A stretch of DNA of 64,000 nt, taken from positions 2,837,001-2,901,000 of the forward strand of contig NZ_CP119082.1 in assembly GCF_029027965.1 (NCBI RefSeq), read 5' to 3'. Source of the DNA: Paracoccus sp. S3-43. Its GTDB lineage: Bacteria; Pseudomonadota; Alphaproteobacteria; Rhodobacterales; Rhodobacteraceae. How positions within the stretch are numbered: the stretch's first letter is position 1; each line of letters begins with the position of its first letter. Positions 49,366-59,021 of this stretch are shown piece after piece. The translations under genes and the position numbers were made by a program. The notes below the pieces were generated by a model. It was given only the letters and a program-made list of their open reading frames with translations. It did no database searches and had not been told where the DNA came from.

Positions 49366-50036
49366 TGCAGCAGGAACTGCCCCTGGAGCCGACGCCCCCC
49401 GCAGCGTCGCAACCGGCGCCGCAACCGGCGCCGCGACCGGCGCCCAAGCCCCGGCGTCCGCGCGCGCCGAAAAAGCCCAAGGGCCCGGTCCGCACCGACA
49501 TGCGGCTGGTGATCTGGGTCGCGACGACGATCTTCGTGGTCGATCAGGTGCTGAAATACTGGGTCGTCCATATCCTGCAACTGGACCGGCTGCGGGAAAT
49601 CGACGTGCTGCCGCCCTGGCTGAACCTGCGCATGGCCTGGAACCAGGGCGTGAATTTCGGCCTGATGGCGTCCGACACCGATGTCACGAAATGGATCCTG
49701 ATCGCGGTGGCCCTGGCCATCGTCGCCTGGGTCTGGGTCTGGATCTGGCGCTCCGATGCCGGGGCCTTCGCGCGCGTCGCGGCGGGGCTGCTGATCGGCG
49801 GCGCCCTGGGCAATGTGATCGACCGGCTGCTCTATGGCGCGGTGGCGGATTTCCTGAACATGTCGCTGCCGGGCTGGCAGAACCCCTACAGCTTCAACCT
49901 GGCCGATATCGCGATCTTCGCGGGGGCCATCGGGCTGGTGCTGGTGCCGCAGAAGAAGCAGCCCGAAAAGCCCGCCCGCAAGCCCCGCGCGAAAGCCGCC
50001 GACAATCCCCGTGACGGGGCGGGGAAATCCGGCTAG
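49365..50036 (+). CDS. lspA: Lipoprotein signal peptidase with Pro-rich N-terminal extension
   Basis: LspA is the aspartyl membrane protease that removes signal peptides from prolipoproteins. The catalytic Asp residues are in [18 protein letters not shown] and [14 protein letters not shown], among four helices. The usual length is about 160-180 residues; this protein has 223. The excess is a 45-residue cytoplasmic Pro/Ala/Lys-rich leader containing a tandem 12-base repeat, plus a basic tail. A Met at the end of the leader ([10 protein letters not shown]) is an alternative start, but the ATG at 49365 is coupled to purH. Confidence 0.93.
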   Translation: MQQELPLEPTPPAASQPAPQPAPRPAPKPRRPRAPKKPKGPVRTDMRLVIWVATTIFVVDQVLKYWVVHILQLDRLREIDVLPPWLNLRMAWNQGVNFGLMASDTDVTKWILIAVALAIVAWVWVWIWRSDAGAFARVAAGLLIGGALGNVIDRLLYGAVADFLNMSLPGWQNPYSFNLADIAIFAGAIGLVLVPQKKQPEKPARKPRAKAADNPRDGAGKSG

Positions 50037-50065
50037 AACGGACGCAACAAGGCAAGGGGCAGGAC

Positions 50066-50584
50066 ATGCAGGCTTTCGTCAGGGGCATCGCCATCGCGGC
50101 CGTGATCGGGCTGTCGGCCTGCGGCAGCAACCAGTTGATGAATATCGAGACCGGCCAGAACAGCCCGGACGAATTCGCGATCCTGCCGACCCGGCCGCTG
50201 TCCATGCCGCCGGATCTCGCGCTGCTGCCCGCGCCGACGCCGGGCGGCGCCAATATCACCGATCCCAATCCGAATGCCGATGCCGTGGCCGCGCTTGGCG
50301 GCAATCCCGCGCGGCTGGCCAACCAGGGCATCGCCGCCGCCGACGGCGCGCTGATCGCCCATGCCAACCGGCGCGGCACCGACCCGGCCATCCGCGAGAC
50401 GCTGGCCCAATCCGATGCCGACTGGCGGTCGCGCAACAAGCGCCGCCCCTTGGAGGCGCTGTTCGGCACCACCGTCTATCAGCGCGCCTATCGCCCCATG
50501 GCGCTTGATTCGCGGACCGAGCAGCAACGCTGGCAACGCGCCGGGGCAATCACCCAGACCTCGCCCGCGCCCGCCGAGGAATGA
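50066..50584 (+). CDS. DUF3035 lipoprotein
   Basis: A 172-residue predicted lipoprotein (lipobox in [12 protein letters not shown]) of the DUF3035 family, linked in alphaproteobacteria to outer-membrane assembly (BamF-like). It carries [20 protein letters not shown], typical of the family, and a Gln/Arg-rich C-terminal helix. It is maturable by the LspA coded 30 bp upstream, and the M16 peptidase genes follow. The link to the Bam complex is inferred from family literature I recall only dimly. Confidence 0.82.
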   Translation: MQAFVRGIAIAAVIGLSACGSNQLMNIETGQNSPDEFAILPTRPLSMPPDLALLPAPTPGGANITDPNPNADAVAALGGNPARLANQGIAAADGALIAHANRRGTDPAIRETLAQSDADWRSRNKRRPLEALFGTTVYQRAYRPMALDSRTEQQRWQRAGAITQTSPAPAEE

Positions 50585-50915
50585 CGGCGGGCTTCCGACC
50601 CCGGTGATGCCGTGGAGGCTTCCATCCTGTGGCAAGGCTTCCATCCGTCATCCCGCCTTGACGATGTTCGCGCCATCGCCTCGGACCGCCCGGCAGGTGG
50701 CCGAGAATGTCCACGACATGCCGTTCCACGAACGCTTCGTGCAGACCTTCGATGCTGGAACCGGAACGCCCGGCCCGTCCCCGCGACGACCTGATGTCCG
50801 GGATGACCGGGGCCGAGGATGCCCCTCTCTGTGACGACACATTAGCGTGTTGGAGGTTGCGCGCCCCGCGGCCTTTGGTCAGATTTCCGCCCGAGACCAA
50901 GGAGGTTCCGCCCCC
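50585..50915. other. Intergenic region upstream of the M16 peptidase operon
   Basis: 331 bp. A 56-codon plus-strand frame (from about 50662: MFAPSPRTARQVAENVHDMP, HERFVQTFDAGTG) has no ribosome site and ends at 50834; I regard it as unsupported. ACATTAGCGTG at 50838 also occurs at 44671. No clear promoter or RNA structure is seen. Confidence 0.35.
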
Positions 50916-52319
50916 ATGCTTCGACCCTCGCTGCCCGCCCTGCTGGCCCTGACCCTCAGCGCCCTGCCCGCCCTTGCGGAGATGCCCGCCCCCGAAACCA
51001 ACGGCGTCACCCATTTCACCCTGCCCAACGGCCTGGAAACCGTGGTGATCGAGGATCACCGCGCCCCGGTCGTGGTGCAGATGGTCTGGTATCGGATCGG
51101 ATCGGCCGACGAACAGCCCGGCAAGTCGGGGATCGCGCATTACCTGGAACATCTGATGTTCAAGGGCACCGAAAAGCTGGAGCCGGGCGAATTGTCCAGG
51201 ACCGTGACCGCCAATGGCGGCATGGACAACGCCTTTACCAGCTATGACTACACCGCCTATTTCCAGCGCATCGCCGCCGACCGCCTGCCCCTGGTGATGG
51301 AGATGGAGGCCGACCGCATGGCCAACCTGCGCATCGGCGAGGATGACTGGCAGGCCGAGCGTCTGGTGGTGCTGGAGGAACGGGCGCAGCGGGTGGACAG
51401 TGACCCCGGCGCGCTGTTCGCCGAGGAGCGCAATGCGACGCTGTTCTATAACCATCCCTATGGCCGCCCGGTGATCGGCTGGCGCGCCGAGATGGAGGGG
51501 ATGACCCGCGACGACGCGCTGGCCTGGTATGACGACCATTATTCCCCGAACGAGGCGGTGCTGATCCTGGCGGGCGACGTGACGCCCGAAGCGGCCCGCG
51601 AGCTTGCGGAAAAATACTATGGCCCGATCCCCGCCAAGGGCGAGGCCGAACCCCGCATCCGCCCGCAGGAACCGACCCAGCGGTCGCCCCGGCGGATGGA
51701 GATGACCGATCCCCGCGTGCCGCAGCCGGTGATGACGCGCAGCTATCTGGCCCCTGAACGCAATCCCGGCGACCAGAAGGACGCCGCCGCCCTGACGGTG
51801 CTGGCGGAACTGCTGGGCGGGTCCATGCAGACCTCGGTCCTGGGGCGCGACCTGGCGATGGAGGGCAAGGCGCTGTGGGTGAACGCGGGCTATGACGGGT
51901 TTTCGGTCGATCCGACCAGCTTCGGCATCTCTCTGGTCCCGGCCGAGGGCATCACGCCCGAGGAGGCCGAGACCGAGCTGGACCGGGTGCTGGCGGCCTT
52001 CCTGGAAAAAGGCCCCGACCCGGCCGATCTGGACCGGGTGAAGACGCAGATCGAGGCCGCGCGGGTCTATGCGCTCGATTCCGCGCATGGCCGGGCCTAT
52101 GATTATGGGCAGGGGCTGGCGACCGGGCTGTCGGTTCAGGACGTGAACGACTGGCCCGACATCCTTGCCGCCGTGACGGCCGAGGACGTGCTGGCCGCCG
52201 CCCGCCACGTGCTGGGCAGCGAGGCCAGCGTGACCGGCTGGCTGCTGCCGCCGCCGCCAGAGGCCGCCCAAGGAACCCCTGCCCCGACCGCCACCCCCAA
52301 GCCCGAGGTGCAAGGATGA
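50916..52319 (+). CDS. M16 zinc peptidase (pitrilysin family), active subunit
   Basis: A 467-residue exported metallopeptidase. It has a signal peptide (LPALLALTLSALPALAE) and the inverted zinc motif GIAHYLEHLMFKGT (HxxEH), with the distal Glu in ERLVVLEERAQR. These are the features of active M16B subunits. The first coding ATG is preceded by AAGGAGGTTCCGCCCCC. Its 3' end overlaps the next M16 gene by four bases. The Pro-rich tail (PPPPEAAQGTPAPTATPKPE) is unusual. Confidence 0.95.
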   Translation: MLRPSLPALLALTLSALPALAEMPAPETNGVTHFTLPNGLETVVIEDHRAPVVVQMVWYRIGSADEQPGKSGIAHYLEHLMFKGTEKLEPGELSRTVTANGGMDNAFTSYDYTAYFQRIAADRLPLVMEMEADRMANLRIGEDDWQAERLVVLEERAQRVDSDPGALFAEERNATLFYNHPYGRPVIGWRAEMEGMTRDDALAWYDDHYSPNEAVLILAGDVTPEAARELAEKYYGPIPAKGEAEPRIRPQEPTQRSPRRMEMTDPRVPQPVMTRSYLAPERNPGDQKDAAALTVLAELLGGSMQTSVLGRDLAMEGKALWVNAGYDGFSVDPTSFGISLVPAEGITPEEAETELDRVLAAFLEKGPDPADLDRVKTQIEAARVYALDSAHGRAYDYGQGLATGLSVQDVNDWPDILAAVTAEDVLAAARHVLGSEASVTGWLLPPPPEAAQGTPAPTATPKPEVQG

Positions 52320-53650
52320 TCCGCGCCGCCATCGCCCTGTTCGTCGCCGTCCTCGCGGTTCCCGCCCATGCCATCGACATTCAAAAGGTCACCTCGCCCG
52401 GCGGGATCACCGCCTGGCTGGTCCAGGACGACAGCATCCCCTTTGTCGCGGTCGAATTCGACTTCAAGGGCGGCGCCAGCCTGGACGCGCCCGACAGGCG
52501 CGGCGCCATCAACCTGATGACCGCCACGCTGGAGGAAGGCGCGGGCCAGCGCGATTCCGTGGCCTTCGCCCAGGCGGTCGAGGGCTTGGGCGCGCGGTTT
52601 TCCTTTGATGTCAGCGACGACGCCCTGTCGGTGGGGATGCACGCCCTGTCCGAGAACCGCGACGAAGCCGCCGCCCTGCTGGCCGAGGCGCTGACCCGGC
52701 CGCGTTTCGACGATGCCGCCGTGGAACGGGTGCGCGCGCAGGTGCAGTCCATCATCCGATCCGAGGCGACGGATCCGCAATCCATCGCCGCCAAGGAAAT
52801 GGCCCGCCAGGCCTGGGGCGATCACCCCTATGCGACCTCGATCAACGGCACGGCCGAATCGGTGGCCGGGCTGACCCGGCAGGATCTGGTGGCCGCGAAG
52901 AACCGCGTGCTGGCCCGCGACCGCGTGGTGGTGGGCGCGGCGGGCGACATCTCGGCCGAGGAACTGGGCCTGCTTCTGGACAAGGTGCTGGGGGGCCTGC
53001 CAGAGCAGGGCACCGCGCCCCTGCCGGAACCGGCTGCGCTGCAATTGACCGGCGGCGTCACGGTGATCGATTGGGACAGCCCGCAGACCGTGGTCAGCTT
53101 CGCCGGGCCGGGCCTGCCCATCGACGATCCCGATTATTTCGCGGCCTATGTCGCCAATCACATCCTGGGGGGCGGCGGCTTCAGTTCCCGCCTGATGGAG
53201 GAGATCCGCGAAAAGCGCGGGCTGACCTATGGCGTCGGAACCGGGCTGGCGACGGGGCTCTATGGCCAGACCTGGCTGGGCGGCATGGCGGGGTCGAACG
53301 CCACCACCGGACAGGCGATCGATCTGATCCGGCAGGAATGGGACCGCCTGGCCGAGGGCGTGACCGACCAGGAACTGAACGACGCCAAGACCTATCTGAC
53401 CGGCGAATACCCGCTGCGCTTCGACGGCAACGGCAAGATCGCGTCCATCCTGGCCGGGATGCAGCTGATCGGCTTTCCCATCGACTATGTGAACACCCGC
53501 AACGCCAAGGTCGAGGCGGTGACGGCCGAGGACGTGAAGCGCGTGGCCGGGCGGCTGCTGGACGCGGACGGGCTGCGCTTCGTGCTGGTGGGCCGCCCCG
53601 AAGGGATCGCCGCGACGGATAAGGCCGAACCGGCCGAGGCGCTGAACTGA
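52316..53650 (+). CDS. M16 family protein without zinc site (non-catalytic partner)
   Basis: A 444-residue exported homologue of its upstream neighbour, with signal peptide IALFVAVLAVPAHA. The HxxEH position is replaced (GAINLMTATLEEGAG), so it cannot bind zinc. The C-terminal half retains the substrate-binding RLMEEIREKRGLTYGVGTG (the R/Y motif). In M16B pairs the inactive subunit supplies the R/Y residues to the active one. Translational coupling by ATGA supports a heterodimer acting in the periplasm. Confidence 0.95.
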   Translation: MIRAAIALFVAVLAVPAHAIDIQKVTSPGGITAWLVQDDSIPFVAVEFDFKGGASLDAPDRRGAINLMTATLEEGAGQRDSVAFAQAVEGLGARFSFDVSDDALSVGMHALSENRDEAAALLAEALTRPRFDDAAVERVRAQVQSIIRSEATDPQSIAAKEMARQAWGDHPYATSINGTAESVAGLTRQDLVAAKNRVLARDRVVVGAAGDISAEELGLLLDKVLGGLPEQGTAPLPEPAALQLTGGVTVIDWDSPQTVVSFAGPGLPIDDPDYFAAYVANHILGGGGFSSRLMEEIREKRGLTYGVGTGLATGLYGQTWLGGMAGSNATTGQAIDLIRQEWDRLAEGVTDQELNDAKTYLTGEYPLRFDGNGKIASILAGMQLIGFPIDYVNTRNAKVEAVTAEDVKRVAGRLLDADGLRFVLVGRPEGIAATDKAEPAEALN

Positions 53651-53684
53651 TCCCGCAAGGCTGATTGCGTCCCGCGACCGCCGG

Positions 53685-53705
53685 GGACTTCACGTCCCCC
53701 GCTCG
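53685..53705 (+). terminator. Weak hairpin after the M16 operon
   Basis: GGGGAC and GTCCCC enclose TTCAC about 35 bp after the second M16 stop. No T run; tentative. Confidence 0.35.
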
Positions 53706-53724
53706 GGTCCGCCGACCCCTTCTC

Positions 53725-55023
53725 CGCTGAATAAGGTCCCCCGGGGGCTGTTGAAAAAGCCATGTATCGCTGATTCGATCGGTCGACGGGTTTCGGAGGG
53801 ATGCGCATGCTGGGTCGGAAGGAGCGGGATCAACTTGAGCTGTTCGTTGTGGGGCCGCTCCGCGCTCTTCTGCCCGAAGATCATGTTCTCGTCCGGATCG
53901 CTCCGGTTCTCGATCTGAGCTGGCTGTGCGCCGAGGTGGCCGAACTGTATTGCTCTGACAATGGATTCGCGGGTTCATCGGTTACGGGCTTCACGAGGCG
54001 CTGCCGGACCATTCCTCCTTGACGCGCATCCGGCAGCGTTGAGGCGAGGCGGTGTTCCGCACCGTCTTCACCCGCGTCGTGCAGCAGTGTCAGGCGACTG
54101 GACTGGTGACGGCCGAGACGGTGCATGTCGACGCCAGCCTGATCCGGGCCGATGCCAGCATGGACGCACTGGTCGCGCGCCATCTCGATGCGCTCGAGGA
54201 TACCAACGACGCCGAGCGAGAGGCGCGCGCAAGCGGCAAGTTCAAGAAGCTCTGCCCAGCTCGGCAATGGTTGACCTTGCGGGCGTCATGGTCGATGTCG
54301 AGATCGTCACCGGCGAGGAGCACGACACGGGCCGGTTCGAGGAGCGCTTGAACGCCATCGAAAATGTCCTCGGTGGTTCCCCCGGGCCGGATCACGGCGG
54401 ACAGGATCCCTGGCGTGGGCCGGGTTTACGCCGCCCTTGAAGACCGCCAGATCGACGCCGTCATCCCGCCTCTTCGTGCCCCCGCCGCAAGGGGGCGCAG
54501 GGCTTTCCGACCGAGCGGTTCACGTTCGATCCTCATCAAGATGTGGTCCGGTGTCCGACGAGGAGGCGGCTGACCGCGAGAAACGTCACCAAAGCCGGGC
54601 CATGGTATCGTGCAGATCGTCGCGACTGCGCGCGCTGTCCTCTCAAGGCACAGTGCTTGCCCCAGGGCGCCCCTTCCCGCCGGGTGCATAGGGTGACAAC
54701 CATGCGGCCATCCTGCGCGCCCGGCGCAAACGCTTGGCATCGGGCGAGGATGACCATGCGATCTACACCCGGCATCGCTGGCGCGTCGAAGGCGCGCACG
54801 GCACCGCCAAGACGCTCCACGGATTGGACAGAGCCATTCGACGCGGCCTCGACAACATGAAAATCCAGGCCCTGCTCACCGCCGTCGCCATGAACCTCAA
54901 GAAGCTAGCCGCTGTGGTCCTTCCCGTCGTCGGCCTGCCCTTCCAGGCCAGCGCCATGCGAGAGCCACAGGCAACCCTCTGATCGAGGTTCTTCAACAGC
55001 CCCCACCGGACCTTATTTCAGCG
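53725..55023. mobile_element. Decayed IS1182-like insertion sequence
   Basis: About 1.3 kb bounded by inverted repeats. The left end reads CGCTGAATAAGGTCC... GGGGGCTGTTGAAAAAG and the right end read in reverse reads CGCTGAAATAAGGTCCGG... GGGGGCTGTTGAAGAAC, so about 35 bp match with a few differences. It encloses the broken transposase at 53801-54982. No target duplication is obvious. It separates the M16 operon from ada. Family name is from remembered transposase motifs. Confidence 0.8.
53801..54982 (+). pseudogene. IS1182-type transposase, multiply broken
   Basis: Recognisable pieces occur in order. MLGRKERDQLELFVVG... LPEDHVLVRIAPVLDLSW comes first. Then FIGYGLHEALPDHSSLTRIR follows in another frame after an internal deletion of roughly 35-40 codons. 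A TGA stands where a conserved Trp (RQRWG) is expected. Next are TRVVQQCQATGLVTAETVHV, frameshifted VEIVTGEEHDTGRFEERL, GVGRVYAALEDRQIDAVIPP, and the C-terminal AIYTRHRWRVEGAHGTAKTL. No frame spans the gene, so it cannot be active alone. Confidence 0.9.
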
Positions 55024-55090
55024 GCGAGCGCCTGCCACCATGCGGCAGGCTGAGGGGGCGAAGCGCCCTGGCGACCGCGCGGGACGCAAT

Positions 55091-56155
55091 TCACGCATAG
55101 GACCGTTCGATGGCGATCAGCCTTTCCTTGCGCCACAACCCGCCCGCATAGCCCGTCAGCGTGCCGTCCGCGCCGATCACCCGGTGGCAGGGCACCACCA
55201 GGGCGATGCGGTTGGTGGCGTTGGCGCGGGCAACCGCGCGGATCGCCGTGGGGCGGCCGATCCCTGCGGCCAGTTGCAGATAGCTGCGCGTCTGCCCGGC
55301 CGGGATTTCCTGCAAGGCGCGCCAGACCTGCTGCTGGAAGGGCGTGCCATGCAGCACCACCGGCACGTCCAGAAGCGGCGCCCGGCCCCCGAAATAGGCG
55401 GCAAGCCGCGATTCGGTCAGGTCGTGGACAGGGGTGCGGCCCAGCCCCACGCGGCCCCCGACATGGGCCGACAGGCGCCGCAGCCCTTCGGGCAGGGCCT
55501 TGCGGTCGATGAATTCCAGCAGGTGCAGCGCCTGATCGTCGGCAATGGCGATCATGCCGCCCAGCGGCGTGTCGATCCAGTCGGCCAGCAGGCCGCCGCC
55601 CTGCCGCATCTGGTGGGGCGCATGGCCGAACAGCCGCGCGAAGGCCGCCCGGAAACCCGAGGCCGAATCGAATCCCGCATCCAGTTGCGCCTCGATCATC
55701 GTCGATCCTTTCGTCAGGCTGGCCACGGCCCCCCGCAGCCGCGCCGCGCGGGCCATGTCCAGGAAACTCTGCCCGAAATGCCGCTTGAAGGCGCGGCGCA
55801 CGGTCGAGGGGTCGTGGCCCAAGGCCAGCAGGTCGGCCTCGGACCAGCGATGGTCGGGCCGCGCTTCCAGCCGGGCCATCAGGTCGCGGACCAGCGGCTC
55901 GCCCTCGGCCGTCGCGCCCAGCGGATGGCAGCGGCGGCAGGGGCGGAAGCCTGCGGCCTGCGCGGCATCGGCATCGGCGAACCAGCGGCAGTTCTGGGGC
56001 AGAGGCTTGCGGGCCGGGCAGGTCAGGCGGCAGAAGATCCCGGTGGTGATCACGCCGACCAGAGCGCGGCCCTCCCAGGCCGGATCGCGCGCCAGCAGCG
56101 CGGCATAGAGCGTATCGGTATCAGGCAGATCCAGCATGTCACTCACCTTGTTCAT
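55091..56155 (-). CDS. ada: Bifunctional Ada: alkylation sensor-regulator and O6-methylguanine methyltransferase
   Basis: Ada repairs methylphosphotriesters and O6-methylguanine and activates the adaptive response. The 354 residues include the zinc domain with four Cys (GVITTGIFCRLTCPARKPLP, GFRPCRRCHP), the AraC-type HTH region (TVRRAFKRHFGQSFLDMARA, GFDSASGFRAAFARLFGHAP), and the C-terminal methyltransferase with ALVVPCHRVIGADG carrying the acceptor Cys. Start MNKVSDMLDL. alkB or other adaptive genes are not adjacent. Confidence 0.97.
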   Translation of the reverse strand: MNKVSDMLDLPDTDTLYAALLARDPAWEGRALVGVITTGIFCRLTCPARKPLPQNCRWFADADAAQAAGFRPCRRCHPLGATAEGEPLVRDLMARLEARPDHRWSEADLLALGHDPSTVRRAFKRHFGQSFLDMARAARLRGAVASLTKGSTMIEAQLDAGFDSASGFRAAFARLFGHAPHQMRQGGGLLADWIDTPLGGMIAIADDQALHLLEFIDRKALPEGLRRLSAHVGGRVGLGRTPVHDLTESRLAAYFGGRAPLLDVPVVLHGTPFQQQVWRALQEIPAGQTRSYLQLAAGIGRPTAIRAVARANATNRIALVVPCHRVIGADGTLTGYAGGLWRKERLIAIERSYA

Positions 56156-56206
56156 GCCCCCGACCCTAGCCGATTCGCCGCCCCGCCGGGCCGCGAAATC
56201 GGGCGT

Positions 56207-57175
56207 TTATTTCTGCCCCGCCAGCCAGTCCAGCATCTCTTGCGCGGCCTCGGCCGGGGCCTTGCCGCCCTGCGCCACCGCATCGCCCAGCCGGGCCAGC
56301 CGGTCGCGCGCGGCGGGCCTGTCCAGCCGCGCCAGCAGGCCCGCGCGCACATCGGCCAGGAACCAGTGCCGCGCCTGCTCGGCCCGGTTGGCCGCGAAAT
56401 GGCCCTGTTCGCGCCGCCACCGGGCCAGATCCTGCATCTCGTCCCAGGCCCTCGCCAAGCCGTCGCCGGTCGTGGCCGACACCGGCAGCGCCTTGGGAAA
56501 GCCCTGCGGATCCTGCGGGCGCTTGCGCAGCAGCCGCAGCGCGCCCGCGTAATCGGCGACCGTGCGCCGCGCCGTGCCCAGCAGATCGCCATCCGCCTTG
56601 TTGACCAGGATCAGGTCTGCCATCTCCATGATGCCGCGCTTGACGCCCTGCAATTCGTCGCCGCCCGCCGGGGCCAGCAGCAGGACGAACAGGTCGCACA
56701 TCTCGGCCACCAGGGTCTCGGACTGGCCGACGCCCACCGTCTCGATCAGCACCACGTCGAAGCCCGCCGCCTCGCACAGTCGGATCGCCTCTCGCGTCCG
56801 GCGGGCCACGCCGCCAAGCTGGGCATTGGACGGCGTGGGGCGGATGAAGGCCAACGGGTTGCGCGACAGCGTCTCCATCCGCGTCTTGTCGCCCAGGATC
56901 GACCCGCCCGACCGGGCCGAGGACGGATCGACCGCCAGCACCGCGACGCGCAGCCCCTGTTCGGTCAGCATCGTCCCGAAGGCCTCGATGAAGGTGGACT
57001 TGCCGACCCCCGGCGTGCCCGACAGCCCGATCCGCAGCGCCTGCCCGTCCGGCAGGTCGGCCAGCAGCGCCACAGCGCGGGCGCGATGATCGGGGCGCGT
57101 CGATTCGATCAGCGTGATCGCCCGCGACAAAGCGCGGCGATCCTTGGCGACCAAGGGTTCCAGAAGCTCGTCCAT
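56207..57175 (-). CDS. meaB: Methylmalonyl-CoA mutase-associated GTPase MeaB
   Basis: MeaB (ArgK-type) is a G3E GTPase that protects and loads cobalamin into methylmalonyl-CoA mutase. The 322 residues show Walker [58 protein letters not shown] and [19 protein letters not shown] (NKAD). The ATG at 57175 is preferred over a TTG 12 codons upstream. The mutase genes are not in this window. It is divergent from the thioredoxin-like gene. Confidence 0.95.
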   Translation of the reverse strand: MDELLEPLVAKDRRALSRAITLIESTRPDHRARAVALLADLPDGQALRIGLSGTPGVGKSTFIEAFGTMLTEQGLRVAVLAVDPSSARSGGSILGDKTRMETLSRNPLAFIRPTPSNAQLGGVARRTREAIRLCEAAGFDVVLIETVGVGQSETLVAEMCDLFVLLLAPAGGDELQGVKRGIMEMADLILVNKADGDLLGTARRTVADYAGALRLLRKRPQDPQGFPKALPVSATTGDGLARAWDEMQDLARWRREQGHFAANRAEQARHWFLADVRAGLLARLDRPAARDRLARLGDAVAQGGKAPAEAAQEMLDWLAGQK

Positions 57176-57239
57176 GGGGAAAGGGATAGGGGGCCGCGCG
57201 GCGATTGCCAAGCCGTCGCGGCGGCCCGATAATGTCGCG

Positions 57240-57587
57240 ATGATCCGCCTTCTTGCCGCGCTCGCCCTGATCCTGACCGCCCTGCCCGTGGCCGCCGGGC
57301 CGCTGCGGCTGTTGATGGTGGAAAAGCACGGCTGCGTCTATTGCGCCGCCTGGGACCGCAATATCGGGCCGGGCTATGCGGCATCCGAGGCGGGCCGCGC
57401 CGCGCCGCTGATGCGGGTGGACATCCACGGCCCCTGGCCCGATGGCCTGGCCTTGGCGCGCAGGCCCTTCGTCACGCCGACCTTCATCCTGCTGGACGGC
57501 GGGTCCGAGGTCGGGCGGCTGGAAGGCCACATGACGGCGGCGCAATTCTGGCCCGCCCTGTCGGCCCTGCTGGCGCAGGCGCGATGA
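57240..57587 (+). CDS. Exported thioredoxin-fold (SoxS-like) protein
   Basis: A 115-residue protein with a signal peptide ([19 protein letters not shown]) and an early CxxC ([20 protein letters not shown]), then the cis-Pro type strand [20 protein letters not shown]. Size and motif resemble periplasmic SoxS/thioredoxin-like thiol reductases of Paracoccus, where SoxS protects the sulfur-oxidation system. No sox genes are near, so a general thiol-disulfide role is assumed. It is 68 bp upstream of serS. Confidence 0.85.
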   Translation: MIRLLAALALILTALPVAAGPLRLLMVEKHGCVYCAAWDRNIGPGYAASEAGRAAPLMRVDIHGPWPDGLALARRPFVTPTFILLDGGSEVGRLEGHMTAAQFWPALSALLAQAR

Positions 57588-57655
57588 CCGGGCTTTCGCC
57601 CCGGCCCCGCATCGGCTAGGCAACGGCCAGCCAATTTCAAGCGACGGTGACGATC

Positions 57656-58948
57656 ATGCATGACATCCGTGCCATCCGGGACAATCCCGCAGCCTTCGAC
57701 GCCGCCCTGTCGCGGCGCGGGCTTGCGCCGATGTCCGACCGCATCCTGTCGCTGGACGCCGACCGCCGCGCCCGGATCGTCGCGGCCGAGACCGCCCAGG
57801 CCGACCAGAACCGCGCCAGCAAGGACGTGGGCGCCGCCAAGGCGCGCGGCGACGATGCCGAATTCGACCGCCTGCGCGCCCTGGTCGCGGAAAAGAAATC
57901 CGACGTGACCAAGTTGCAGGCCGAGGCCTCGCTGCTGGACGGCCGGTTGCGCGACCTACTGATGGAGATCCCGAACCTGCCGCTGGACAGCGTGCCCGAT
58001 GGCCGCGATGAATCCGACAATGTCGAACTGCGCCGCTGGGGCACTCCGCGCCCTTTCGACTTCACCCCCGTCGAGCATTTCGAGATCGCGGGCGTCCGCC
58101 CCGGCATGGATTTCGAAACGGCGGCCAAGCTGTCGGGCAGCCGCTTCGTGGTGCTGAAGGGCGGCGTGGCCCGCATCCATCGCGCCCTGGCGCAGTTCAT
58201 GCTGGATCTGCATGTGACGCAGCACGGCTTGCAGGAAACCTGGACCCCGGTCCTGGTGCTGGAAACCATGATGGTCGGCACCGGGCAACTGCCGAAATTC
58301 GGCGAGGACAGCTATCTGACCCGCGAGGGCTATTGGCTGATCCCCACCTCGGAGGTCACGCTGACCAATACCGTCCACGGCGATCTGGTGGACCATGCCA
58401 GCCTGCCCCGCCGCATGGTCGCCCACAGCCAATGTTTCCGGTCCGAGGCCGGCAGCGCCGGCCGCGACACCACCGGGATGCTGCGCCAGCACCAGTTCGA
58501 GAAGGTCGAGATGGTCTCGATCACCGATGCCGAAACCGGGGTGGCGGAACACGACCGCATGACCCGCTGCGCGGAAGCGGTGCTGGAGGCTCTGGATCTG
58601 CCCTATCGCACCATCGTGCTTTGCACCGGCGACATGGGGTTCGGCGCCCGCATCACCCATGACCTGGAGGTCTGGCTGCCGGGCCAGAACAAGTATCGCG
58701 AGATCAGCAGCGTCAGTTACTGCGGCGATTTCCAGGCGCGGCGGATGAACGCGCGCTATCGGTCCGACAAGACCGGCAAGCCGGAATTCGTCCATACGCT
58801 GAACGGATCGGGCCTGGCGGTGGGCCGCACGCTGATCGCGGTCTTGGAAAACGGCCAGCAGGCGGATGGCTCGGTCCTGCTGCCCGTCGCGCTGCACCCC
58901 TATCTGGGCGGGGCGACGCGGCTGGGGGCGGACGGCAGGCTGGTCTGA
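57656..58948 (+). CDS. serS: Seryl-tRNA synthetase
   Basis: A class II aminoacyl-tRNA synthetase charging tRNA-Ser and tRNA-Sec. The 430 residues carry the N-terminal helical hairpin (about 30-105, [20 protein letters not shown]) and a catalytic core with [15 protein letters not shown], motif 2 [40 protein letters not shown], and motif 3 in [18 protein letters not shown]. The start is [10 protein letters not shown]; a GTG three codons upstream is a minor alternative. Confidence 0.99.
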   Translation: MHDIRAIRDNPAAFDAALSRRGLAPMSDRILSLDADRRARIVAAETAQADQNRASKDVGAAKARGDDAEFDRLRALVAEKKSDVTKLQAEASLLDGRLRDLLMEIPNLPLDSVPDGRDESDNVELRRWGTPRPFDFTPVEHFEIAGVRPGMDFETAAKLSGSRFVVLKGGVARIHRALAQFMLDLHVTQHGLQETWTPVLVLETMMVGTGQLPKFGEDSYLTREGYWLIPTSEVTLTNTVHGDLVDHASLPRRMVAHSQCFRSEAGSAGRDTTGMLRQHQFEKVEMVSITDAETGVAEHDRMTRCAEAVLEALDLPYRTIVLCTGDMGFGARITHDLEVWLPGQNKYREISSVSYCGDFQARRMNARYRSDKTGKPEFVHTLNGSGLAVGRTLIAVLENGQQADGSVLLPVALHPYLGGATRLGADGRLV

Positions 58949-59021
58949 CAGGCAGGATGCGGAATCTGCATTCGGGGCGGCTTGCCCCGAAACTGGCCCG
59001 CCGATCGCCGCGTTGGCAGTC

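Noticed and set aside
50662..50834. A 56-codon frame before the M16 operon
   Set aside because: No ribosome site and no recognisable domain; kept only as a note under the intergenic entry.
44671..50848. The shared 11-mer ACATTAGCGTG at two upstream regions as a regulatory motif
   Set aside because: Only two copies, in different orientations and distances to genes; chance cannot be excluded.
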